From the NCBI GenBank assembly GCA_041674485.1, contig JBAYVP010000242.1:1-8245 (forward strand): 8,245 bases of DNA, read 5' to 3'. The notes below the pieces were generated by a model. It made no database searches and was not told where the DNA came from. It saw only the letters and a program-made list of their open reading frames with translations. The translations under genes were made by a program, and so were the position numbers. Numbering within the stretch: position 1 is the stretch's first letter; every line of letters starts with the position of its first letter. Shown piece after piece: positions 1 through 6,366 of this stretch. The DNA comes from JAGXQV01 sp041674485 (GTDB lineage Bacteria; Pseudomonadota; Gammaproteobacteria; Burkholderiales; Sulfuricellaceae).

Positions 1-31
1 GAGCAAGATGGCAAGCTCGCCGTAGGCAAAA

Positions 32-119
32 CTGATGAAATAAAATCCGTTCATCCTTCGATCCTTCGGCGAAGCTCAGGACAGGCGAGGCTCAGGACGA
101 ACGGATTTTATTTCATCAG
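32..119. repeat. REP-like inverted repeat with 21-bp perfect arms
   Basis: Positions 32-52 and 99-119 are perfect reverse complements (21 bp). The centre (53-98) carries two tandem copies of ATCCTTCG (53-60, 61-68) and two copies of GCTCAGGAC (74-82, 90-98). The inner part (GTTCATCCTTCG ... AGCTCAGGACGAAC) resembles a dispersed intergenic repeat that I know from many proteobacterial genomes, here with a partly duplicated centre. The outer 17 bp of each arm are A/T-rich and also symmetrical, so the whole could act as a bidirectional transcription terminator for a gene lying left of the window and for the minus-strand fic gene. The repeat is seen directly; family membership and terminator role are inference. 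Confidence 0.75.
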
Positions 120-422
120 GCTGTCTGTGCCGGCTCGTGCAATGTTTGGATTTGCATCGTTAAATACAGCGTTTTCAATCAAGAATAGTTACAAAAAACC
201 TCAAGACTATGGTGGTTGATTAAGCGTAATACATCAACCAATACTCGGTGAAACCGCTGTACCTAGGATAATGTTGTCAATATTTGCGCGCTGCTGTACT
301 AGTACAATGTAATATCATTTATTTCGCATTGAGGAAGATTGACTGGCAATTTACAACTTCGGATATGCGGATTAAGCTGACTCTCCTTTATCCGAAACTA
401 TTGTTGTTGCGTTGTACTAGGT
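120..422. other. Gene-free AT-rich stretch downstream of fic
   Basis: No open frame here looks like a protein I can recognise. Visible structure is limited. There is an 8-bp inverted repeat TGGTTGAT/ATCAACCA (213-220, 233-240), possibly a degraded copy of another dispersed repeat. There is a second 8-bp inverted repeat TTCGGATA/TATCCGAA (358-365, 389-396). Three related boxes read TGTACCTAGG (258-267), TGTACTAGTACA (295-306, a perfect 12-nt palindrome) and TGTACTAGG (413-421). None of the stems is followed by a convincing T run in the minus direction, so no clear fic terminator can be named. Confidence 0.5.
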
Positions 423-1193
423 TTAGTGTTCGAAAGTGTCAAATTCGGGATGGATCCCAACAAGAAACCCCATCATTTCGGTCGCGTCCTGGGTCAAGTA
501 GAAGCGCACCATTTTTTCGTTGAACTCCTGCGCTTTCCCGGCTGGGACGCTGATGGCGTCTATGCCAGCCGACATCAGGATGCCGTTCATTATGAAGCGG
601 GAGGTGCGCTTGTTGCCATCAAAGAAAAATTGTTGCAGGGCGCCGAATAGGAAGAAGGCCAGTCCTTGCTCCAACGGGTTCGGGATATGTTCAGTCAAAG
701 CCGCCACACCATCGACAAATTTCCGGTGCAGGTTGCATCCGCCTGCTTCGGTGGGTAGCGGCGTGTAACGTCCGTGTTCGCCCAGGCTGACATCTGGGGT
801 GTAGCGGGTTTCCTGTCCTTCTCCCCGGAAATGCCACCACTCCAGGGCTTCGTTTTTTGCCACGATGGCGTGCAAGCCGCAGAATGTTGTTTTGTCGAGC
901 GTAAACCGGGATGTTTTTACCAATGCCAGCAAGCGCCTGGTGCTTTCTATCAGGTTAAGAATTTGCTCCTGATCGGAGATTTTTCTGCCGCCGACGGTAA
1001 TTCCGTCCAGCAGGGTTTTTACCTCTGGGTAGGTGAAAGGATTGCCTTCGAGCACGCCGGCATCCCAGACGAACTCCGGCAGCATCCGGTGAAGCCGGAA
1101 ACAGACCCGCTCGATGGAATGCGTCGGAGTGGAGGGGGGAAGGGATGATCTATCCCAATGAAATCCCAGTTCTGTAAAAAGCGTTTTTTTCAC
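423..1193 (-). CDS. Fic-domain protein with Gln in place of the catalytic His
   Basis: Fic proteins usually transfer AMP or another phosphate-containing group to a target side chain. In the 256-residue form, the Fic signature lies at residues 188-199 and reads QFFFDGNKRTSR. It matches HxFx(D/E)GNxRxxR except that the first, catalytic His is Gln (codon CAA, plus-strand 630-632) and Lys follows the Asn, as in the Doc kinase. An EGN at residues 49-51 resembles the inhibitory-helix motif (S/T)xxxE(G/N), with Ala where Ser/Thr is expected. The start chosen is GTG at 1191-1193, preceded by TGGAG nine bases upstream. The open frame extends to a TTG at 1304 (293 residues), but those extra residues are Arg-rich and unlike a Fic N-terminus. 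No antitoxin or target gene is adjacent. It may be a catalytically altered or inactive member; family assignment is firm, activity is unknown. Confidence 0.85.
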   Translation of the reverse strand: MKKTLFTELGFHWDRSSLPPSTPTHSIERVCFRLHRMLPEFVWDAGVLEGNPFTYPEVKTLLDGITVGGRKISDQEQILNLIESTRRLLALVKTSRFTLDKTTFCGLHAIVAKNEALEWWHFRGEGQETRYTPDVSLGEHGRYTPLPTEAGGCNLHRKFVDGVAALTEHIPNPLEQGLAFFLFGALQQFFFDGNKRTSRFIMNGILMSAGIDAISVPAGKAQEFNEKMVRFYLTQDATEMMGFLVGIHPEFDTFEH

Positions 1194-1425
1194 GGGTTTT
1201 TTCTCCACAGAACAAAAATGGCCGGGGCTGACCTGTCTGCGCCTTTGGATAGCGCGGATAACGCGCGTCGTGCGCGATCTCTTGAATTCCAGAGGAATGG
1301 ACAAATTTGGTTAATGTCGCACGGACGATTTGCTTGATGTCGGCAACTCTAAACATCATTTGGAATACGTGCAAATCAATTTCTTCTAAAGTGCCGGTTA
1401 ATATTGCGCCCGGTCGCGGATAATG

Positions 1426-1455
1426 TTGGCAAAATCTGGAGAAATGAAGTAAAGT
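1426..1455 (+). promoter_or_regulatory. Candidate sigma-70 promoter for hfq
   Basis: TTGGCA (1426-1431) matches the -35 consensus at five of six bases. TAAAGT (1450-1455) matches the -10 at four of six, with an 18-bp spacer. This would give a leader of about 30 nt before the hfq ATG. TATAAC at 1473-1478 is a better -10 by itself but has no -35 at the right distance and lies very close to the start codon. This is pattern matching only. Confidence 0.3.
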
Positions 1456-1494
1456 TAAACTTCCTTTATTTTTATAACAACATTGGAGAACACC

Positions 1495-1737
1495 ATGAGT
1501 GCAAAAGGGCAAATGTTACAAGACCCGTTTTTGAATGCTTTGCGTAAGGAGCATGTGCCGGTTTCCATTTATTTGGTGAACGGCATTAAGCTGCAAGGTC
1601 AGGTCGAATCGTTCGATCAGTATGTGGTGCTGCTGAAAAACACTGTCACTCAGATGGTTTACAAGCACGCCATTTCCACGGTGGTTCCGGTGCGTCCCGT
1701 CTCCATTCCTTTCGAAAATTCCGCTTCTGAAGACTGA
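1495..1737 (+). CDS. hfq: RNA chaperone Hfq
   Basis: Hfq is a hexameric Sm-like ring that binds small RNAs and mRNAs and promotes their pairing in the cytoplasm. The 80-residue protein aligns along its full core with E. coli Hfq. GQMLQDPFLNALRKEHVPVS forms the N-terminal helix, Sm1 follows, and the Sm2 motif YKHAIST is at residues 56-62. Proximal-face residues Q9, D10, F40, Y56, K57 and H58 (E. coli number plus one) are present. The lateral rim reads RKEH (17-20) instead of the RRER of E. coli, and the C-terminal tail is very short (about 12 residues after the core) but ends acidic (SED). GGAG at 1485-1488, six bases before the ATG, supports the start. The stop overlaps the hflX ATG by one base (TGATG), so the two are probably translationally coupled. 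Confidence 0.98.
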   Translation: MSAKGQMLQDPFLNALRKEHVPVSIYLVNGIKLQGQVESFDQYVVLLKNTVTQMVYKHAISTVVPVRPVSIPFENSASED

Positions 1738-2894
1738 TGTTTGAGCGCCCGGGCGGCGGTGGCGCAGCCGTTCTCGTGGGGTTGGATTTTGGCGATCCGG
1801 GCTATGAAGAAAGCTTGGAGGAGATCAGGCTGCTCACTGAGAGTGCGCGTATCGAGGTGTGCGCCATTATCCGCGGCAAGCGCGTCAGGCCGGATGCCAA
1901 GCTGTTCGCCGGTTCGGGCAAGGTCGAGGAAATTGCCGCAGCGCTCCAGGAAGGCGGTTCGTCCCTGGTTATTTTCGATCACGATCTGACTGCGGCGCAG
2001 CAGCGCAATCTCGAAGAACGTCTCGAATGCCGCGTGCTGGACCGCACTAATCTGATCCTGGATATTTTTGCCCAGCGGGCGCGCAGCCATGAAGGCAAGC
2101 TTCAGGTTGAACTGGCGCAACTGGAATATCTTTCCACCCGCCTGGTGCGTGGCTGGACTCACCTGGAGCGGCAGAAGGGCGGCATCGGCGTGCGCGGCGG
2201 TCCCGGCGAAACCCAGTTGGAGATGGATCGCCGCATGTTGCGCGAACGTGTCAAGTCGCTCAAGGATAAGCTCGCCAAGTTCAAGCAGCAGCGCGACATC
2301 CAGCGGCGCGCACGGCGGCGCGCCAACGTTTTCTCGGTATCGCTGGTAGGCTATACCAATTCCGGAAAATCCACGTTGTTCAACCGGCTCACCCGCGGCC
2401 AGGTTTACGCCGCCGATCAATTGTTTGCGACGCTGGATACGACTACGCGCAAAGTGTTTTTGCCCGAGTGCGGCGAGGTGGTGCTGTCGGATACGGTGGG
2501 TTTTATCAAGCAGTTGCCGCACACTCTGGTGGCGGCTTTCCGCGCGACGCTGGAGGAGGCGATACAGGCCGATTTGCTGCTGCATGTGGTGGATGCGGCC
2601 AGTTCCAATCGCGATGGCCAGATTGTGGAAGTGAATAAAGTGCTGGCGGAGATCGGCGCGGAGCGGATTCCCCAGGTGGAAATCTTCAATAAGATTGATT
2701 TGAGCGGTGTTGCGCCGGGGTTGGAACGGGACGAATATGGTAGAATCTGCCGCGTTCGAGTAAGTGCTTTGACCGGCGACGGGCTGGAACTGATCCGGCA
2801 GGCGCTGGTGGAGCATGATTCAAGACTGAAGCATTCGCCTTGCTATGAGGTGGAACCAGTCCCTGAGGCCGAAACCCTAAATTTGGAACTTTAA
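1737..2894 (+). CDS. hflX: Ribosome-associated GTPase HflX
   Basis: HflX is a GTPase that binds the 50S subunit and splits or rescues stalled ribosomes, especially under heat stress. The 385-residue protein has the HflX N-terminal domain (about 1-195), including the family signature GGIGVRGGPGETQLE at 148-162, then a helical linker rich in Lys/Arg (about 165-196). The G domain follows: G1 GYTNSGKS 205-212, G2 Thr near 235-237, G3 DTVG 252-255, G4 NKID 318-321 and G5 SAL 343-345. All nucleotide-binding motifs are intact. Its length is somewhat short of the E. coli protein (about 426) because the C-terminal part is brief. The ATG shares one base with the hfq stop and has only a weak Shine-Dalgarno, consistent with re-initiation after hfq. 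hflK follows four bases after the stop. Confidence 0.97.
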   Translation: MFERPGGGGAAVLVGLDFGDPGYEESLEEIRLLTESARIEVCAIIRGKRVRPDAKLFAGSGKVEEIAAALQEGGSSLVIFDHDLTAAQQRNLEERLECRVLDRTNLILDIFAQRARSHEGKLQVELAQLEYLSTRLVRGWTHLERQKGGIGVRGGPGETQLEMDRRMLRERVKSLKDKLAKFKQQRDIQRRARRRANVFSVSLVGYTNSGKSTLFNRLTRGQVYAADQLFATLDTTTRKVFLPECGEVVLSDTVGFIKQLPHTLVAAFRATLEEAIQADLLLHVVDAASSNRDGQIVEVNKVLAEIGAERIPQVEIFNKIDLSGVAPGLERDEYGRICRVRVSALTGDGLELIRQALVEHDSRLKHSPCYEVEPVPEAETLNLEL

Positions 2895-2898
2895 GAAT

Positions 2899-4104
2899 AT
2901 GGCATGGAACGATCCCGATTGGGGAAAGAAGAATAACAGCGCCGGGCCGCCCGATCTCGATGAGATATGGCGCCGTTTCAACCAGAAGTTGAATGACCGT
3001 TTCGGCGGAAATGGTAAGGTTCCGGCAGGCGGCGGCGGTAATTCCGGCGGTTCCGGCGGTTCCGGTAAAATTATCAGCGGGTTGGGGCTGATGCCGGTGC
3101 TGGTGCTCCTGATCTGGCTGGGCAGCGGCTTTTATATCGTCGATGCCGGCGAGCGCGGGGTGGTGCTGCGTTTCGGCAAGTTCGTCGAAACCACTATGCC
3201 CGGCCCGCGCTGGCATATCCCTTACCCGCTCGAAGGCGTAGAAATCGTTAAACAGGAGCAGGTGCGCACGGTGGAGGTCGGCTATCGCAACACGGTCAAG
3301 AGCAAAGTGCTGAAGGAATCGCTGATGCTGACGGACGATGAAAATATTATCGATATTCAATTCGCCGTGCAATACACTTTGAAATCGCCGGAAGACTTTT
3401 TATTCAACAACCGCTCGCCCGAGGATTCGGTGATGGGCGCGGCGGAAACGGCAATCCGGGAAATCGTTGGTAAGAACAAGATGGATTTTGTGCTCTATGA
3501 AGGCCGCGAAGCGGTGGCCGCAGCCGCCAGCAAGCTGATGCAGGAAATCCTGGATCGTTATAAATCCGGGATCAGCATCAGCAAGGTGACTATGCAAAAC
3601 GCCCAGCCGCCGGAGCAAGTGCAGGCGGCTTTCGACGATGCGGTGAAAGCCGGGCAGGATAAGGAGCGCCAGAAAAACGAAGGTCAGGCTTATGCCAACG
3701 ATGTTATCCCGAAATCGCGCGGCAATGCTTCGCGCTTGCTGCAAGAGTCCGACGGTTACAAGCAGCGGGTAATCGCCAACGCCCAAGGTGATGCCAGCCG
3801 CTTTAACCAGGTGGTGGCGGAATACGGCAAAGCGCCCAAGGTGATGCGCGACCGCATGTATCTGGACACCATGCAGCAGATGTTGAGCAATTCGAGCAAG
3901 GTGCTGGTGGATCAAAAGGGCGGCAACAATCTGTTGTATCTGCCGCTCGACAAGCTGATCCAGTCCAGCGGCGCGAACCAGGGCGCCGTGCCGGAAATCG
4001 GCGCGCCGGTGAAACCCGCAGCCGCGCCGGAAACCGTGCTTCCCGAAAGCACCGTGCGTACACGTGAAGCGTTCCGCAGCCGCGAACGGGAGGTGCGCCA
4101 ATGA
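2899..4104 (+). CDS. hflK: HflK, SPFH-domain subunit of the FtsH-modulating HflKC complex
   Basis: HflK pairs with HflC to form a large cage on the periplasmic side of the inner membrane that encloses FtsH and controls its proteolysis of membrane substrates. The 401-residue protein starts with the family-typical MAWNDPDWGKK. It has a Gly/Ser-rich linker at about 42-56, one transmembrane segment at about 62-81, and the SPFH/band-7 domain beginning at YIVDAGERGVVLRFGKF (79-95). A long charged helical region follows (about 250-330), then an Ala/Pro-rich, Arg-rich tail. The linker is encoded by a tandem TTCCGGCGG repeat (3042-3065). The start lies four bases after hflX, with a weak SD (GGA at 2885-2887) inside hflX. 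The stop overlaps hflC as ATGA. Confidence 0.97.
   Translation: MAWNDPDWGKKNNSAGPPDLDEIWRRFNQKLNDRFGGNGKVPAGGGGNSGGSGGSGKIISGLGLMPVLVLLIWLGSGFYIVDAGERGVVLRFGKFVETTMPGPRWHIPYPLEGVEIVKQEQVRTVEVGYRNTVKSKVLKESLMLTDDENIIDIQFAVQYTLKSPEDFLFNNRSPEDSVMGAAETAIREIVGKNKMDFVLYEGREAVAAAASKLMQEILDRYKSGISISKVTMQNAQPPEQVQAAFDDAVKAGQDKERQKNEGQAYANDVIPKSRGNASRLLQESDGYKQRVIANAQGDASRFNQVVAEYGKAPKVMRDRMYLDTMQQMLSNSSKVLVDQKGGNNLLYLPLDKLIQSSGANQGAVPEIGAPVKPAAAPETVLPESTVRTREAFRSREREVRQ
4088..4094 (+). promoter_or_regulatory. Strong Shine-Dalgarno of hflC inside hflK
   Basis: GGGAGGT sits within the last codons of hflK, six bases before the hflC ATG at 4101. It is the strongest ribosome-binding site in the operon. 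Together with the ATGA overlap it fixes the hflC start and would keep HflC output close to that of HflK, as expected for subunits of one complex. Confidence 0.7.
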
Positions 4105-4973
4105 GACACGTGAATTTGATATTGAGCGGGTTGGTCATGGCGATCATCCTGTTTAGCCTGACCGCCTTTACCGTCGATCAGCGCCAGGCCGCGATGATTT
4201 TCCAGCTTGGCGAGATCGTCGATGTCAAAACCCAGCCGGGGCTGTATTTCAAGTGGCCTTTCCTGCAAAACATCCGCTATTTCGATAGCCGCATCCTGAC
4301 GCTGGATTCGCAGGAGCCGGAGCGTTTCATCACGTCGGAAAAGAAAAACGTGCTGGTGGATTCCTACGTCAAGTGGCGCATCGTCGATGTCAATAAATAC
4401 TATGTCAGCGTCGGCGGCGATGAAATGCGCGCCAAGACGCGTCTTTCCCAGACGGTCAACGACAGCCTGCGCGCCGAATTCGGCAAACGCACGGTGCATG
4501 ACGTGGTGTCCGGTCAGCGCGACCAGATCATGGAAATCCTGCGTCAAAAGGCCGATCTGGATGCGCGCAAAATCGGCGTGCAGGTGTTGGACGTGCGCCT
4601 GAAACGCGTCGATTTGCCGCAGGAGGTGAGTGAATCCGTGTATCTGCGCATGGAAGCCGAGCGTAAGCGCGTCGCCAACGAGTTGCGCTCGCAAGGTGCG
4701 GGGGAGGCGATGAAGATTCGCGCCGACGCCGACCGCCAGCGCGAAGTGATCCTTGCCGAAGCTTATCGCGACGCGCAACGCATCAAGGGTGAGGGCGATG
4801 CCAAGGCGGCGGCGATTTATGCCGAGGCTTATACGCAAAACCCCGAGTTCTATGCCTTCTACCGCAGCCTGGAGGCTTACCGCCAAACCTTCAAAAACAA
4901 GAGTGACGTGCTGGTGCTCGACCCCAGTTCGGAGTTCTTCAAGTATTTGAAATCATCCTCATCCGGCAAATAA
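4101..4973 (+). CDS. hflC: HflC, SPFH-domain partner of HflK
   Basis: HflC is the second subunit of the HflKC complex that modulates FtsH. The 290-residue protein has an uncleaved N-terminal membrane anchor at about residues 5-24 (hydrophobic from NLILSG to SLTAFTV). The SPFH domain follows directly (AAMIFQLGEIVDVKTQPGLYFKWPF, 30-54). After it comes a long Ala/Glu/Arg-rich helix (about 175-250: EAERKRVANELRSQGAGEA and onward), then the conserved C-terminal segment with FYAFYRSLEAY. The length is close to that of E. coli HflC (334) minus an internal stretch, which is normal for betaproteobacterial versions. It overlaps hflK by four bases (ATGA), so the two are translationally coupled. An 11-nt gap separates it from the DUF2065 gene. 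Confidence 0.97.
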   Translation: MRHVNLILSGLVMAIILFSLTAFTVDQRQAAMIFQLGEIVDVKTQPGLYFKWPFLQNIRYFDSRILTLDSQEPERFITSEKKNVLVDSYVKWRIVDVNKYYVSVGGDEMRAKTRLSQTVNDSLRAEFGKRTVHDVVSGQRDQIMEILRQKADLDARKIGVQVLDVRLKRVDLPQEVSESVYLRMEAERKRVANELRSQGAGEAMKIRADADRQREVILAEAYRDAQRIKGEGDAKAAAIYAEAYTQNPEFYAFYRSLEAYRQTFKNKSDVLVLDPSSEFFKYLKSSSSGK

Positions 4974-4984
4974 TCGAACGGACA

Positions 4985-5170
4985 ATGAAAGCGGATTTGT
5001 GGGCGGCGATGGCGTTGATGTTGGTGATTGAGGGCATCCTGCCTTTTCTGGCGCCCGCGCACTGGCGCGAAACCTTTCGCAAGATGACGGAAATGTCCGA
5101 CGGCCAGTTGCGCTTCGTCGGGCTGTCTTCCATTGCGGGCGGCTTGTTGCTGCTCTATCTGGCCGGCTGA
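4985..5170 (+). CDS. DUF2065 (YjeT-like) small inner-membrane protein
   Basis: This 61-residue protein is two hydrophobic helices, about 4-23 (ending ...IEGILPFLAP) and 43-60 (VGLSSIAGGLLLLYLAG). A short polar loop rich in Arg, Lys and Glu (HWRETFRKMTEMSDGQLR, about 26-43) joins them. The pattern matches the DUF2065/YjeT family, which in E. coli is also encoded right after hflC. No biochemical function is established that I know of. The gene sits 11 nt after hflC and 16 nt before hisZ, so it belongs to the transcript. Its fixed place beside hflKC suggests a role with the HflKC-FtsH membrane assembly, which is inference. The Shine-Dalgarno is weak (ACGGAC), so expression may depend on translation of hflC. 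Confidence 0.9.
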   Translation: MKADLWAAMALMLVIEGILPFLAPAHWRETFRKMTEMSDGQLRFVGLSSIAGGLLLLYLAG

Positions 5171-5178
5171 GCCGGTGA
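5163..5178 (+). promoter_or_regulatory. Small hairpin over the DUF2065 stop and hisZ Shine-Dalgarno
   Basis: CCGGC (5163-5167) and GCCGG (5171-5175) pair around the TGA stop of the DUF2065 gene. The right arm runs into GGTGA (5174-5178), the best Shine-Dalgarno for hisZ, eight bases before its ATG. A ribosome finishing the DUF2065 gene would melt the stem, so the arrangement could couple hisZ to it. The structure is short and may be chance in GC-rich DNA. Confidence 0.3.
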
Positions 5179-5186
5179 AATATAGT

Positions 5187-6344
5187 ATGAATCATAACTG
5201 GCTGCTTCCCGAAAACGTCGAAGACATCCTGCCGGCGGAGGCCTGGCAAATCGAAACATTGCGCCGGCGTTTGCTGGACTTGTTTTGCGGGCACGGCTAT
5301 CGGCTGATTGTGCCGCCGTTGCTGGAATATTTGCCGTCGCTACTGACCGGCACCGGTTCCGACATGGACCTCAAAACCTTCAAGCTGGTCGATCAGTTGA
5401 GCGGTCGCCTGATGGGGCTGCGCGCCGACATCACGCCGCAAGCGGCGCGCATTGATGCGCACCTGTTGAATCGCCAGGGCGTAGTGCGGCTGTGCTACGC
5501 CGGCAGCGTGGTGCATACCCTGCCCGAAGGGCTGATGAAAACCCGCGAGCCGTTGCAAATAGGCGCCGAATTGTTCGGCCATGCGGGTATCGAGGCGGAT
5601 GTGGAAATCCAGCAACTGATGCTGGAGGCGCTACGGATTACGGGCGTGGCGAAAGTCCATCTGGATTTGGGGCATGTCGGGATATTCCGCAGCCTGATGC
5701 AGCACGGCAACGTGTCGCCGGAATTGGAAGCCGGGTTGTTCGGCGCGTTGCAGGATAAAGACGGCTCTGCATTGAATGATCTTTCCCAGCCGCTCGACCC
5801 AGCGGTGCGTGACGCGCTATGCCTGCTGCCCGCGCTGTATGGCGATCCCGAAATTTTGAATGATGCGCGCCGCCGTCTGCCGGCCTACCCTGAAATCGGC
5901 CAGGCGCTGGACGATTTGGCGAATGTCATTCTACAGTTGCAGGGCAGGGTGGGCAGTTTGTGCGTCGATCTTGCTGAACTGCGCGGCTACCATTACCACA
6001 GCGGGGTGGTTTTCGCCGCCTATTCCGGGGGCTGGGCCAACGCGATTGCCCAGGGCGGACGTTACGACAAGGTGGGGCGCGTTTTCGGACGTTCGCGCCC
6101 GGCGACGGGCTTCAGCCTGGATCTGCGCAGCATCTGCGAAGGCTTGCCGACGCCATTGTTGCCGAAAGCGATCCTGGCGCCGTATATCCAGGACACGGCG
6201 TTACGCGCTACAATCGACGCCTTGCGCGCCCGGGGCGAGAGCGTTGTTATCGACTTGCCGGGGCACGATGCACAGCGCTTCGAGCTGGAATGCGACCGGA
6301 TGCTGGTGGCGCGGGACGGCTCGTGGCAAATAGCGAATATTTAG
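5187..6344 (+). CDS. hisZ: ATP phosphoribosyltransferase regulatory subunit HisZ
   Basis: HisZ is a histidyl-tRNA-synthetase-like protein without aminoacylation activity. It assembles with the short form of HisG to make and feedback-regulate ATP phosphoribosyltransferase, the first step of histidine synthesis. The 385-residue protein has the class II fold signatures. LPENVEDILPAEA is at the N-terminus, LRADITPQAAR at 78-88, the HisRS-like LRGYHYHSGVVFAAYS at about 265-280, and GGRYDKVG at 290-297. The motif-2 segment (GSVVHTLPEGLMKTREPLQIG, about 106-126) lacks the Arg-rich FRxERPQxGRxR pattern of true HisRS. The protein also ends without the anticodon-binding domain of HisRS. ATG 5187 is preferred because of GGTGA upstream; an in-frame GTG at 5175 is possible. 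Its presence implies a short-form hisG elsewhere in the genome. Confidence 0.95.
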   Translation: MNHNWLLPENVEDILPAEAWQIETLRRRLLDLFCGHGYRLIVPPLLEYLPSLLTGTGSDMDLKTFKLVDQLSGRLMGLRADITPQAARIDAHLLNRQGVVRLCYAGSVVHTLPEGLMKTREPLQIGAELFGHAGIEADVEIQQLMLEALRITGVAKVHLDLGHVGIFRSLMQHGNVSPELEAGLFGALQDKDGSALNDLSQPLDPAVRDALCLLPALYGDPEILNDARRRLPAYPEIGQALDDLANVILQLQGRVGSLCVDLAELRGYHYHSGVVFAAYSGGWANAIAQGGRYDKVGRVFGRSRPATGFSLDLRSICEGLPTPLLPKAILAPYIQDTALRATIDALRARGESVVIDLPGHDAQRFELECDRMLVARDGSWQIANI

Positions 6345-6366
6345 TTTACTGTAAGGAATATACAGC

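Noticed and set aside
358..396. Intrinsic terminator for fic
   Set aside because: The 8-bp stem has a 23-nt loop and no T run follows it in the minus direction.
774..1148. Plus-strand open frame of 124 codons
   Set aside because: It lies wholly antisense to the Fic coding region and shows no family resemblance.
1150..1512. Minus-strand open frame of 120 codons overlapping the hfq start
   Set aside because: It overlaps both the fic N-terminal region and hfq, has no recognisable domain or ribosome site, and occupies the probable hfq promoter region.
1659..2816. Minus-strand open frame of 385 codons opposite hflX
   Set aside because: It is antisense to a clear HflX with all GTPase motifs; the His/Gln/Arg-rich composition is typical of a reverse-strand shadow in GC-rich DNA.
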